Source: Gammaproteobacteria bacterium (GTDB taxonomy: Bacteria > Pseudomonadota > Gammaproteobacteria > Pseudomonadales > Azotimanducaceae). Taken from it: 33,180 nucleotides of DNA. Positions 15,820-24,960 of the stretch are shown one piece after another (the first letter of the stretch is position 1; each line of letters opens with the position of its first letter). A program made the translations under genes and the position numbers. Below the pieces are notes generated by a model, which was not told the DNA's origin, did no database searches, and saw only the letters and a list, made by a program, of their open reading frames with translations. The DNA lies in the NCBI GenBank assembly GCA_028821405.1, contig JAPPGK010000057.1, forward strand, positions 1 to 33,180. The letters run 5' to 3'.

Positions 15820-18800
15820 CTTGTCTCCTCCTGCGGCATGACCGGCGCGGGCCGCCCGTGGGTGATGAGCCAGAGATACCCGTCCTGCAATTGTGCATCC
15901 AGTGCCTCGGCGTTGGCCGTCGGCGGTTCGTCGGCGAGGATGCGCCGCACGGTGCCGCCATCGATGGTGGGCGTTTCCTCGGCCAGGATGGCGCCATCGG
16001 GTAGATCGAAGGGGGCATCGGTCGCGAAACGGCTTTCCCACACGAGGCCCTCGGCCGCTTCCGCGAGATCGGACGGGGCGCCGTCGAATACGAGCCGACC
16101 GGTGGAGAGCACCAGTACGCGGTCGCAGGCGACGGCGACATCCTCCACCACGTGGGTCGAGAAGAGCACGATCCGATCCCGCGCGAGGCGTCCCAGCAGG
16201 TTGCGGAACCGTATGCGTTCCCGGGGGTCGAGGCCCACGGTCGGCTCGTCGACGATGATCACCGACGGCAGCCGCAGCAAGGTACGTGCGACGGCGACCC
16301 GTTGGCGCATGCCGCCGGACAAGGTCTTGATCTTGTCGCCAGCCTTCTCGGCCAGGCCGACCTCCTCGAGAAGGCTCTCGACGCGTTCCCGGCGGATGTC
16401 GACGGGCAGTTCGTAGAGCGCGGCGAAGTAGCCGAGGTATTCGCGCGGCGAAAGTCCCCCCGGCAGTCCGGCGTCCTGGGGCAGGTAGCCCACCCAACGC
16501 GCCAGGACTCGCTGGATCTTGGTCAGGCGGACGCCGCCGAGATTGATGACGCCGCGGGTGGGATCGAGGATGCCGGCCAACTGGCGCAGAAGCGTCGTCT
16601 TGCCGGCGCCGTTCGGACCCAGGATGCCCACCATGCCGCGCTCGACCCGGAACGTCACCTCGGTCAGGGCGAGGACCGGTTCGATGGGCAGATCCAAGCC
16701 GCCGATCCGGCGCGCCAGCCGACGTAGCCACGTGCGGGGGTGGCGGAACGGACCGGCGAGCGCGCGTTCGCCGATGAGCCCCCGCTGCTGGCGCACCGCA
16801 CTGCGGCGGATCACTTGGCCGATGAGGATCAGCACGCCGGCGAGGATCGGCAACAGCAGGAGGACTCGGGGTTGTTCGCCGTCGAGCCGCGGCAGCACGA
16901 CCATCCAGGCGACAAACGCCGCGAGGACGCCCCACGGCAGGAACACGCGAAATGCCGTCTCCAGCCATCCCGGCCGGGCCTCGTCCTCCGTGGGATGCCG
17001 AGCGCGGCGGATTTCCGTTGCGAATCTGACGAAAAAGGCGGCAGCGACCATCCAGAGGACGAGCATCCAGCCGGCGCTGCGTACCTGTGACGACAGCAGG
17101 AGCGGCGCGGCGGTCAGGATCAGGTACGGTCCAAAGCGGCCCATGGCATCGCGCCACGCGAAGGCCCGCCGAATAGCCGTGCCGCCTTCGCGCCGGATGC
17201 GATCCGCGAAGTCGCGGGGTGCCCGGATCGCTTGGCGGATGGGACCGGGCATCCCGTAGATCTTCTTCAGGTTGCGCACGTCGAGCACCGGCGGGCCCCC
17301 GGATGTCGCGGGTTCCACCAGTTCCGGGCGCCGGAAGACCAGCACGATGACCGTGAGCAGGCTGGCAAGGACCAGCCAGAAGATCACGAACAGCCACAGC
17401 CACGAGGTGACGGTCTCGGTCTGATAGAGCCACACCAACGGGGCAAACGTTCCGCCCAGCAAACCGAGGACCAGCCAGGGACCGACCCGGCCGAAGAGTT
17501 CATCGAGTCGTCGCAGGAAGATGTAGCAGACCGGGATGACCAAGAGGGTGAGCAGCGTCGCGGTCAAGATGCCGCCGATGACCACCGTGGCGAAGGGGGG
17601 CCAGGTCTCGTTCTCCTGTCCCGTGCTCAGGGTGAGGGGCCACAGCGCCGCGATGGTGGTTGCCGCGGTCATCAATACCGGGCGCGTTCGTTCACGCACG
17701 GACGCCAACGCCGCGGCGCCCGCGGACCAGCCGGTCCTGACCCGATGTTGCATCCGATCGACGATGAGAATGGCGGGGTTGATCGCCAGACCCACCACGA
17801 CGACGACACCGATCCCCGACGTCACGTGGACGGGCGTGCCCGTCACGACGAGGAGCCAGGCCGCGCCGATTACCGCAAGCGGGACCGCCAGCAGAACGAG
17901 CCAGGGCAGCATCAGCGATTCGAAGGCCACCGCCAACACCAGCAGTACGAGCAGGCCGGCCCATAGGCCGAATTCCGCCACGGTGCTGACACCCTCTTCT
18001 TCCTCCACGGCCTCCACCGCGTAGCCCTGCGGACGGGGGGCCGATCGTATGGCCGTGGCGATCTTCTCGTCGAGGGTATCGCGGGCGGGCCCCGATTCCG
18101 GTGCCGCCGCGTCAAGGTGGTAGAAGACGCTGGTTTCGCGGCGGCCATTGCGGTGAACGATCGCCGGCGTCGGCGGCATCTGGCGGATCGTCGCGAGCGA
18201 CGAGACCGTCGTGACCCCCGAGTCCGTGTGCACGCGCAATCGGCGTAGGTCCTTGAGGCCATCCGGCTCGCGACCGTTCACCCGTTCGACGAACACCGGG
18301 ATCTCCCGACCCGACGGCAGAACATAGAGTCCGGCGTTCATTCCCCCCCGACCGGCGATCCGCAAGCCCGGCAGTACTTCGTCGACGGTGAGTTCGAACG
18401 CCTCGAAGCCACGGCGGTCCGGTTGCACCCAGACCTCGTCGTCGCCCGGTGGGGCGGATTGCCAGGCTCGCGCCACGTGATCGACGGCCTCGAGGCGTAT
18501 CACGAGGTCGTCCGCCAAGCGTTCGAGGACCTGACTCTCGGGCCCGGAAACCGCGATCTCCTCGGGACCGCCGCCCGCCAACTGGACCCCCCGGCCGCCA
18601 CCCCGGCTCTCGGCGCGTCCCCGACCGCCGCGCTCTTCCCCAGGCCGGGACACGTCGATGCCCCGCACCCGTTTCGCCGCCTCCTCCACCACCTGCCGGA
18701 TCCGGGACACGGTGAGGTCCTCGGGACGCTCGTCCAGGTCCACCAGGTTGACCGTCAACAGTGCGCGCTCCTGGTTGATGCTCGCGGTGACGTTGTCGAC

Positions 18801-20612
18801 GCCCTCGATGGCCAGCGCCGCCTGTTCCAGTTCCGCGACCGCCTCGGCGACCGCTTCGAGGGATCCCGTCCCCTTGAGCGACCGGGCGCTGAAGGCAACG
18901 CTGTCCGCGAAATCGGGATCGGGGGACGGCTGGTTCGACAGCGCGATGGGCATCGCGAATAGCAGGGTCGCCACCACCGCGACCCCGGTGCCCGTCAACC
19001 AGGACGACGGACGGCGCATGGCGTTGGCGACGAGTCCCGAGAACAGGATGCGTAGGGGGTCGGGAGCACGTTGACCGCCGGCCTTCGCCCGGGCTTCGCG
19101 TTGACGTGCGACCGCGCGGCGCGCGGCCGGTGCCGCCAGCCGGTGGGTCAACACCGGGACCAACCCGACGGCAACGAGCATGGATGCGCAGAGCGGGAGC
19201 AGGAACGCCGGGATGAACTCGCCGGCGATGGACCGGACCAAGACCGAAAGATCCATGATGCCCGCCGGCAACATCACGATGGCCGTCGTGGCGGTGGCGG
19301 CCAGGATGGCGCGGATCGTGCGTTGCAGACCGATGCGCGCCGCCTGGGGCGGATCGAGACCGCGTTCGAGGCGCCGCAGAACCGCCTCGTAGACGACGAT
19401 GCTGTTGTCGATCAGAAGACCGACGGACAGCCACAGGCCCCCCAGTGTGAACTGGTTCAGAGACAGCCCCATCAAGTAGAGCAGCGCCAGCGCGCCGAGC
19501 AGGCTGACCGGCACGGCGACGCCCACCACGGCGACCGCGCGCCATTGGCGCAGGAACAGGAACAGCACGGCAAGGGCGATGAGATAGCCGGAGAACCCCA
19601 GACGCGCCAACCGGCCGAGACTCTCCTCCACGGCTTCGGCGGCGTCGTCGCCGATCACCAGATCCACCCCCATGGGTGCGACCTCTTCCCGGAGTTCCGC
19701 CACGCGTTCCCGGAGTTCCCGGCCGAGGCGAACAAGGTTCGCGTTCTGTTCCTTGTAGACCACGATGCCCACGGCTTCCTCGCCGTTGACCCGGAACGAC
19801 GACTGTCGCGGCGCAAAGCCAAGTTCGACCTCGCCCACGTGTTTGACCTGGGTGGGTCGGTCCGGCGCGATTCGCGTCTCCCCAATCGCCGCAAGGCTCT
19901 CCGGTCGGCCATCCACGATGACTGCCAACCGGCCACCTTCCGACTCGAGGGCACCGACATAGCGCATACTGCCCGCACGGCGCGCCACCGCCTCGATCAC
20001 CTGGGCCGGCGTGACCCCGGTCGCCGCCGCCCGCGCCATGTCGACGTTGACGATCACCCGGCGCGCGGAACCGCCCCTCGCGTTGGCCTCCCCGACACCG
20101 GATACCGCCGCAAGACGGGGTGCCAAGAGTTGGTCTGCGAGGTCATAGAGGGTGTCCCGGTCGGCATCGCCCAGGACGTGGATGTCCATCACCAGGCTGC
20201 CGAACTGGGCGGTTCCCGACTGGAACGAAAACACACCTACTGAGGTGCCCCGTGGTTGCCCACGCCGGATATCGGCAGCGATGCGCTGCAGTTCGAGCTC
20301 GCGCACCTTCATGTTGGTGTCCGGCTCGAAGCGGACGCGGTAGCTACCGCCCCCGCCCTGCACCTCAGCCCAGCTCTCCGCCACGTCGGGCATCGCCGAG
20401 ACCCGGGCATGCAGCGGGAGGAGGATTTCCCGCTCGACGACTTCCTGTTCGCTGTTCGGCCGGAAGTAGCTGACGAAGAGCGTATCGCCCTCCAACGGCG
20501 GCATGAGTTCCAGGGGAATGCGTTGGTAGGCGACGATGCCCAGCACGACGAAGCCCACGAAGATCATGCTCACCGCCAACGGGCGGCGGACGGGCAGGTC
20601 GAGGAGGCTCAC
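15816..20612 (-). CDS. RND efflux pump fused to an ABC ATPase (1598 aa)
   Basis: Residues 1-1036 are a complete HAE1-like RND pump. TM1 lies at 12-30, two periplasmic porter regions follow, TM4 contains GLLIDNSIVVYE with D402, TM10 contains GLAINPAILIVD, and TM12 ends near 1034. Two further membrane segments (1042-1064, 1070-1093) lead to an ABC domain. Its first strand is PPVLDVRNLKKIYG (1107-1120). About 190 residues with four probable TM segments (1160-1176, 1180-1196, 1223-1241, 1249-1267) interrupt it, and it resumes at VLALTEVTFRVERG. Walker A is GPNGAGKTT 1332-1340, Q-loop YLPQD 1376-1380, signature LSGGM 1431-1435, Walker B VIIVDEP 1451-1457 and H-loop H1487, all intact. A Gly/Arg-rich stretch occurs at 660-683. 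Start is GTG 20612, giving the normal RND N-terminus MSLLDLPVRRP. The frame is continuous, so the fusion is real unless the assembly is wrong. Substrate unknown. Confidence 0.95.
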   Translation of the reverse strand: MSLLDLPVRRPLAVSMIFVGFVVLGIVAYQRIPLELMPPLEGDTLFVSYFRPNSEQEVVEREILLPLHARVSAMPDVAESWAEVQGGGGSYRVRFEPDTNMKVRELELQRIAADIRRGQPRGTSVGVFSFQSGTAQFGSLVMDIHVLGDADRDTLYDLADQLLAPRLAAVSGVGEANARGGSARRVIVNVDMARAAATGVTPAQVIEAVARRAGSMRYVGALESEGGRLAVIVDGRPESLAAIGETRIAPDRPTQVKHVGEVELGFAPRQSSFRVNGEEAVGIVVYKEQNANLVRLGRELRERVAELREEVAPMGVDLVIGDDAAEAVEESLGRLARLGFSGYLIALAVLFLFLRQWRAVAVVGVAVPVSLLGALALLYLMGLSLNQFTLGGLWLSVGLLIDNSIVVYEAVLRRLERGLDPPQAARIGLQRTIRAILAATATTAIVMLPAGIMDLSVLVRSIAGEFIPAFLLPLCASMLVAVGLVPVLTHRLAAPAARRAVARQREARAKAGGQRAPDPLRILFSGLVANAMRRPSSWLTGTGVAVVATLLFAMPIALSNQPSPDPDFADSVAFSARSLKGTGSLEAVAEAVAELEQAALAIEGVDNVTASINQERALLTVNLVDLDERPEDLTVSRIRQVVEEAAKRVRGIDVSRPGEERGGRGRAESRGGGRGVQLAGGGPEEIAVSGPESQVLERLADDLVIRLEAVDHVARAWQSAPPGDDEVWVQPDRRGFEAFELTVDEVLPGLRIAGRGGMNAGLYVLPSGREIPVFVERVNGREPDGLKDLRRLRVHTDSGVTTVSSLATIRQMPPTPAIVHRNGRRETSVFYHLDAAAPESGPARDTLDEKIATAIRSAPRPQGYAVEAVEEEEGVSTVAEFGLWAGLLVLLVLAVAFESLMLPWLVLLAVPLAVIGAAWLLVVTGTPVHVTSGIGVVVVVGLAINPAILIVDRMQHRVRTGWSAGAAALASVRERTRPVLMTAATTIAALWPLTLSTGQENETWPPFATVVIGGILTATLLTLLVIPVCYIFLRRLDELFGRVGPWLVLGLLGGTFAPLVWLYQTETVTSWLWLFVIFWLVLASLLTVIVLVFRRPELVEPATSGGPPVLDVRNLKKIYGMPGPIRQAIRAPRDFADRIRREGGTAIRRAFAWRDAMGRFGPYLILTAAPLLLSSQVRSAGWMLVLWMVAAAFFVRFATEIRRARHPTEDEARPGWLETAFRVFLPWGVLAAFVAWMVVLPRLDGEQPRVLLLLPILAGVLILIGQVIRRSAVRQQRGLIGERALAGPFRHPRTWLRRLARRIGGLDLPIEPVLALTEVTFRVERGMVGILGPNGAGKTTLLRQLAGILDPTRGVINLGGVRLTKIQRVLARWVGYLPQDAGLPGGLSPREYLGYFAALYELPVDIRRERVESLLEEVGLAEKAGDKIKTLSGGMRQRVAVARTLLRLPSVIIVDEPTVGLDPRERIRFRNLLGRLARDRIVLFSTHVVEDVAVACDRVLVLSTGRLVFDGAPSDLAEAAEGLVWESRFATDAPFDLPDGAILAEETPTIDGGTVRRILADEPPTANAEALDAQLQDGYLWLITHGRPAPVMPQEETR

Positions 20613-20680
20613 GGCGCGAGGCGCCAGGTGGGACGGCCAGGCGTTCGCGTTTCATCGCGGGCCCGTGGCGACGACCCTAA

Positions 20681-20698
20681 CGCGCCCGTTTGGGCGCG
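20681..20698. repeat. Hairpin in the 127-bp gap between the two RND genes
   Basis: CGCGCCC at 20681-20687 and GGGCGCG at 20692-20698 form a perfect 7-bp stem with a GTTT loop. This is the only sizeable gap inside the exporter cluster (20613-20739). No T-run follows on the minus strand, so it is not a classic intrinsic terminator. It may slow ribosomes or RNases and set relative expression of the fusion. Confidence 0.5.
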
Positions 20699-20739
20699 CC
20701 ATCGCCCGGATATCTGTAGGGCGGTTCGTTCCAAGCGGT

Positions 20740-23700
20740 TCAACGATCCCCCTCCCCGCCGCGTTGCCACGCCAGCCGGTCGAGCAGCAGATACAGGCAC
20801 GGGAGGACGAGCAACGAACCCAAGGTCGACGCGACGATGCCGCCGATGATCGTCATCGCCATCGGCGCCCGAAGCTCGGCCCCCTCCCCGCCGGCGAACA
20901 CCAGCGGTGCCAGGGCCAAGGCGGTGGTCAAGGTCGTCATCACGATGGGACGAAGTCGAATGCCCGCAGCGCCCGCCAGCGCCGAAACCCGATCCTGGCC
21001 TTCGGCCATGAGCTGACGGGCGGTGGCGAGCAGCAACACCGCGTCGTTCACCGCGATGCCGGAGAGCACGATGAGTCCCAGCATGGCCATGACGCCAACG
21101 GGCTGCCCCATGGGGACCAGCGCGACGGCGACGCCCACCAGGGCAAGGGGTATCGCGGCCAGCACGGTGATCGGCTGCAACAGCGACTCGAAGGTGCCAG
21201 CCAGCACCATGAGCACCAGGATCAGCGCCAACAAGCCGGCCAGGCGCAGTTCGTCGAAGGTCTGCGCCCGTTCCTCTTCCTGTCCGCGCAGCCGCACATG
21301 CGTACCCGGCGGCGCGGAGGTATCGCCGATCGCGGCGGTGACGGCGGCCACGGCTTGGGCCTGGGTGAACCCGTCGGCAAGCTGAGCGGTCACCTGCGCG
21401 ACCCGACGCTGGTCGCGGCGGAAGATCTCCCGCGCCCCGTCGGCCTCTTCGAAACTGGCCACTTCGCCGAGCGCGATGGGACGCCCTCCGCTGCCCAGGA
21501 ATTCCACGTCGGCCAACTGATCCCGGCGTGGCGAGGGTAGGCGCACGTTGACGATCCGTTCCTCATCGCCCAGGGACAGCCGCGTGACCTCCAGTCCGTC
21601 GAGATTCGCCGCCAACACCTGCGCCACGGTGTTGAGGTCGACGCCCAGCGCATCGGCCATGGCGGGGTCCAACGCGACGCGCAACTCCCGGGGTCCACCT
21701 TCGAAGGACGACTTGACGTTCCAGAGTTCGGGCAGGCCAGCCAGTCGATCCCGGATCGTGCCGGCACCTCGGCGCAGGTCGTCCAGGGATTCGCCGGCGA
21801 TCTCCACCACGATCGGCGGGCCACTGGCACCGAGGGCATCCGTCAGGGCGGAACGGGCGATTTCCCACTGCACCTCCGTGTCCGGCAACGCGTCGAGTTC
21901 GCCCGCCAGCCATGTCGCCACCTGTCGTCCGGTGGGACCCTCGGAGGTCATTCGCGCGATGACGCGGGCGGTGTTCTCCTCGGTCAACTCGCTGCGGATG
22001 GAACGGCCGTCCTCCGGAAGCCTGCCCACCTCCGAGAGCGTCGCGGCGAGGGTGCCGTCGGCAGCCACGGTGCCGCCGGCGGCCTGGGCGATGAGCGCTT
22101 CCACGCTGGCCGCCGCCCGGGCCGTGGACTCCACACGCTGCGCCGAGGGCCCGACCAGGCGCACCGAGAACTGGCGCGGATCCGACGGGGCCAGGAGCTC
22201 GGTACCGAGTTTCAGCAGAAGCGCCACCGCCACCGCCACGATGCCGGTTGCCAGGAGTACGACCGTTGCGGGCCGTTTCAAGAGCCGGCCCACGAATGTC
22301 TCCAACGCCGTCCGCGCCCGGGAAGCGGCTCGCTCGGTCGCCATCGAGGAACGGGAAGCCCGGGGCAGGAACCAGCGACCCAGCGCCGGGATCAGAAACA
22401 CGGCAACGGCAAGCGATGCGAGCAGGGAGACAACCACGGTGAACGCGATGCCGTCGATCAGTCGCGCGGCCAATCCTTCCACGAACAGCACGGGAAGGAA
22501 TACCACGCACGTGGTCAGGGTGCTGGCGGTGATGGCGCCCGCGACTTGCCCGGTTCCCCTCGACGCGGCGAGATCGGGCGCGTCGCCCAGTCCCAGGCGC
22601 CGGTACATCGACTCTACGACGACGATCGCGTTGTCGACCAGCATGCCGGCCCCCAGGGCAAGGCCGCCCAAGGTGACGATGTTCAGGCTGTGTTCCGCGA
22701 AGTTCATCGCGAACAACGCCGCGAGGATCGAGACCGGCACGGCCGCGGTCACGATGAGCGTCGCGCCGGCGGAACGCAGGAACAGGGCCAGGACCAGCAC
22801 GGCCAAGGCCACGCCCGCCCCGGCCGCGATCTTCAAGTCGTCCAGGGCATCGGTGATCAACTTGGCGTCGTCGGCGATCTCACGTACGTCGACGCCCGGG
22901 AGATCATCACCGAGCCCTTCGAGAGCCTTGCGTACCTCGGCGGAGACCTCCACGGTGTTGGCGCCGGCTTCCTTGTAGACGGCGACACCGACGCCTTCGA
23001 CACCATCCACCAGCACCAGGTGGTCGATTTCGGCGTTCACCACCTCCACGGTGGCAAGGTCCGAAACGCGCACCGCCTTGCTGGCACCGGTGGAGTCCGA
23101 GGTGTAGCGGACCACGACATCCGCAACGTCCTGGGCGGTCCGGTAGCGCGCTACGCCGCGCACCTGGAAGACCTGGTCGCCCTCCTCGAGGGTCCCGGCC
23201 TCGATATCCACGTTCTGGGCACCCACCCGGGAACGGAGCAGAGCGAGCGAGACGCCGAACGCCTCGAGACGGTAGCGGTCCGCCGAGACGCGGATCTCGA
23301 TGTCACGGCCCCCGGTTACGCGCGCCTCCGCGATGCCGACGAGTTGCTCCAGCGCGGGCGCCACCTGCCGGCGCACCAACTGACGAAGCTCGGCGAGATC
23401 GGGTTTCCCGGACGGTGCCACGAGGCCCAGGGTCAGAATCGGCGATTGACGCGGATCGAAGCGGCGAACCAGGACCTCGTCCACCTCCGGGTCGCCTTCC
23501 ATCGCCCCGACCGCCTTCTGCACGTCCACCAGGGCGAGATCGAGATCGGCATCCCAGTCGAACGTCACCGTCGTCACCAGCCGACCGGTTCGGGCCACCT
23601 GGACGACTTCCCGGCTACCCCGTACGGTGGTCAGCCTGCGTTCGACGGTCTGGCCGTAAAGGCGCTCCATCTCCGTCGGCGGCCGGTTGCCGGATTGGAT

Positions 23701-23856
23701 CGATACCACCACCGTGGGGCTTTGCAGGTCGGGCAGGAGGTCGACCGGCAGCTCGCGCCAGGACAGTGCGCCGACCAGGGCCACGGCCAGCGCGACCACG
23801 GTCACCGCGACGGGTCGGCGTACGGCAAACGCGGCGGCGGACTCAAACGCCGTCAC
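20740..23856 (-). CDS. RND efflux pump, HAE1-like (1038 aa)
   Basis: This is a full-length RND permease (AcrB 1049 aa) with the usual two-fold layout: TM1 at 13-31, a large periplasmic loop, TM2-6 at about 345-490, TM7 near 533-552, a second periplasmic loop, and TM8-12 in the last 180 residues. TM4 reads GAGMLVDNAIVVVE with D408, matching the first Asp of the AcrB pair while the second is Asn. TM10 reads SGIAVNDAVLLLA, so the AcrB Lys is absent. Both are common in this branch of the family. It should use the proton gradient to export a substrate captured from periplasm or inner membrane. Start is GTG 23856 with ribosome site AGGGAGAT, 18 bp after the adaptor stop. With the RND-ABC fusion downstream it may form a mixed trimer, as MdtB/MdtC do; that is inference. 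Confidence 0.96.
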   Translation of the reverse strand: MTAFESAAAFAVRRPVAVTVVALAVALVGALSWRELPVDLLPDLQSPTVVVSIQSGNRPPTEMERLYGQTVERRLTTVRGSREVVQVARTGRLVTTVTFDWDADLDLALVDVQKAVGAMEGDPEVDEVLVRRFDPRQSPILTLGLVAPSGKPDLAELRQLVRRQVAPALEQLVGIAEARVTGGRDIEIRVSADRYRLEAFGVSLALLRSRVGAQNVDIEAGTLEEGDQVFQVRGVARYRTAQDVADVVVRYTSDSTGASKAVRVSDLATVEVVNAEIDHLVLVDGVEGVGVAVYKEAGANTVEVSAEVRKALEGLGDDLPGVDVREIADDAKLITDALDDLKIAAGAGVALAVLVLALFLRSAGATLIVTAAVPVSILAALFAMNFAEHSLNIVTLGGLALGAGMLVDNAIVVVESMYRRLGLGDAPDLAASRGTGQVAGAITASTLTTCVVFLPVLFVEGLAARLIDGIAFTVVVSLLASLAVAVFLIPALGRWFLPRASRSSMATERAASRARTALETFVGRLLKRPATVVLLATGIVAVAVALLLKLGTELLAPSDPRQFSVRLVGPSAQRVESTARAAASVEALIAQAAGGTVAADGTLAATLSEVGRLPEDGRSIRSELTEENTARVIARMTSEGPTGRQVATWLAGELDALPDTEVQWEIARSALTDALGASGPPIVVEIAGESLDDLRRGAGTIRDRLAGLPELWNVKSSFEGGPRELRVALDPAMADALGVDLNTVAQVLAANLDGLEVTRLSLGDEERIVNVRLPSPRRDQLADVEFLGSGGRPIALGEVASFEEADGAREIFRRDQRRVAQVTAQLADGFTQAQAVAAVTAAIGDTSAPPGTHVRLRGQEEERAQTFDELRLAGLLALILVLMVLAGTFESLLQPITVLAAIPLALVGVAVALVPMGQPVGVMAMLGLIVLSGIAVNDAVLLLATARQLMAEGQDRVSALAGAAGIRLRPIVMTTLTTALALAPLVFAGGEGAELRAPMAMTIIGGIVASTLGSLLVLPCLYLLLDRLAWQRGGEGDR

Positions 23857-23874
23857 GTAACGATCTCCCTAGCG

Positions 23875-24960
23875 TCAGGATCCGACGACCCGAATCCGGG
23901 CGCCGTCGGTCAGGGTCTCAAGACCCCGCACGGCGACCCGGTCGCCCACGGCGACGCCGTCGAGGACTTGGACCACGTCGTCATCGCCCAATCCCAAGCG
24001 GATGTCCCGGCGACTGACCCGCTGGCCGTCGAGAACGAACGCCACCGATTTCCCCGCCCGATTGGCGATCGCGTCCCGGGACAGCACGACAACGTCCGCT
24101 CGTTGCTCGACCACCACGATCACCTCCACGAACATGCCGGGGCGCAGCAGTCGCTTCTCGTTGGCCACCGAGACCTCGGCGCGGAAGGTGTGCTTCACGG
24201 GATCGAGCATCGGCGACAGGCGAATCACCTCGCCGATGAACGACTCCTCGAAGGCGTAGTGGCGGATTCGCGCCGCGAGGCCCACTTCGACCCGGGCGAG
24301 TTCCGGCCCGATCAGGTCGATGTCCGCTACAAGCTCGTCGAGCGGCGCAATCTCTGCCACCCTGAATGCCGCTCGGACCAGTTGGCCGTCCGCTTGCGGG
24401 CGACCGTCGTTGTCCCTAGCCAAGCGGAGGATCGTACCGTCGATGGGGGTCTTCAGCGTCGCCTTAGCCTGGTTGAGCATGCTGAGTTCGAAGCTGTAGA
24501 GCGCGGTCTCGTAACGCTCCTCCGCCTGTTGGAGATCCTCTTCTTTTCCGAGATTCGCCTCATATAGTTCCCGCTGCCGCTCAAGCTGAGCTTCCGCGAC
24601 CTCCAGGGCCTGACGCGTACTCTCAAGGCGGGCGTGCAGGCGGGCGTCCTCGCCGGTAACCCGGGCCACCACGTCGCCCGCCGAGACGCGCATCCCCTCG
24701 GCCAATCGCTGTCCCTCGGCGTTCCGGGCAACCTGCAACAGTCCCGGCGTTTCGATGTCGAGGGTCACGATGCCCGTCGGGCGCAGCGTGCCGGTGGCGA
24801 CCACCAGATCCTCAACGGTTCCCGTATCGACATCCTCGACTTCGATGGGCACGCTGAACTCGGCATCCGGCTGCGACATCGGCGGCGCGCATCCACCGGC
24901 CGCCGCGAGCAGACCAATCGCCAGCACATGCCCGCCGATTGCGTTCATTCGTTGCTTCAT
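23875..24960 (-). CDS. Periplasmic adaptor (membrane fusion) lipoprotein, RND type
   Basis: Adaptors of this HlyD/AcrA class bridge the inner-membrane pump to an outer-membrane channel. The 361-residue protein starts with a lipoprotein signal (MKQRMNAIGGHVLAIGLLAA then AGGC), predicting cleavage before C24 and anchoring by lipid. Residues about 106-166 form a charged helical hairpin (LESTRQALEVAEAQLERQRE and following). The flanking halves of the lipoyl domain include VSAGDVVARV and ATLKTPIDGTI, followed by the beta-barrel (PMLDPVKHTFRAEVSV, LRPGMFVEV) and a membrane-proximal domain ending GDRVAVRGLETLTDGARI. ATG 24960 overlaps the previous gene's TGA by 4 bp (ATGA), tying it to the ABC-2 fusion gene, and the RND pump follows after 18 bp. 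No TolC-like channel gene is found in the window. Confidence 0.95.
   Translation of the reverse strand: MKQRMNAIGGHVLAIGLLAAAGGCAPPMSQPDAEFSVPIEVEDVDTGTVEDLVVATGTLRPTGIVTLDIETPGLLQVARNAEGQRLAEGMRVSAGDVVARVTGEDARLHARLESTRQALEVAEAQLERQRELYEANLGKEEDLQQAEERYETALYSFELSMLNQAKATLKTPIDGTILRLARDNDGRPQADGQLVRAAFRVAEIAPLDELVADIDLIGPELARVEVGLAARIRHYAFEESFIGEVIRLSPMLDPVKHTFRAEVSVANEKRLLRPGMFVEVIVVVEQRADVVVLSRDAIANRAGKSVAFVLDGQRVSRRDIRLGLGDDDVVQVLDGVAVGDRVAVRGLETLTDGARIRVVGS

Noticed and set aside
15820-17433. Upstream extension of the small ABC permease frame to 775 codons
   Set aside because: The part before the GTG at 15819 is Arg/Pro-rich shadow sequence inside the RND-ABC gene; the strong ribosome site and 4-bp overlap support the short start.
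20681-20698. Intrinsic terminator between the RND genes
   Set aside because: The stem is good but no T-run follows on the transcribed strand, and the gene order suggests read-through.
22546-24567. Open frame of 673 codons on the plus strand
   Set aside because: It lies opposite the RND and adaptor genes, is His/Asp/Gln-rich as expected for an antisense frame, and has no recognisable domain or ribosome site.
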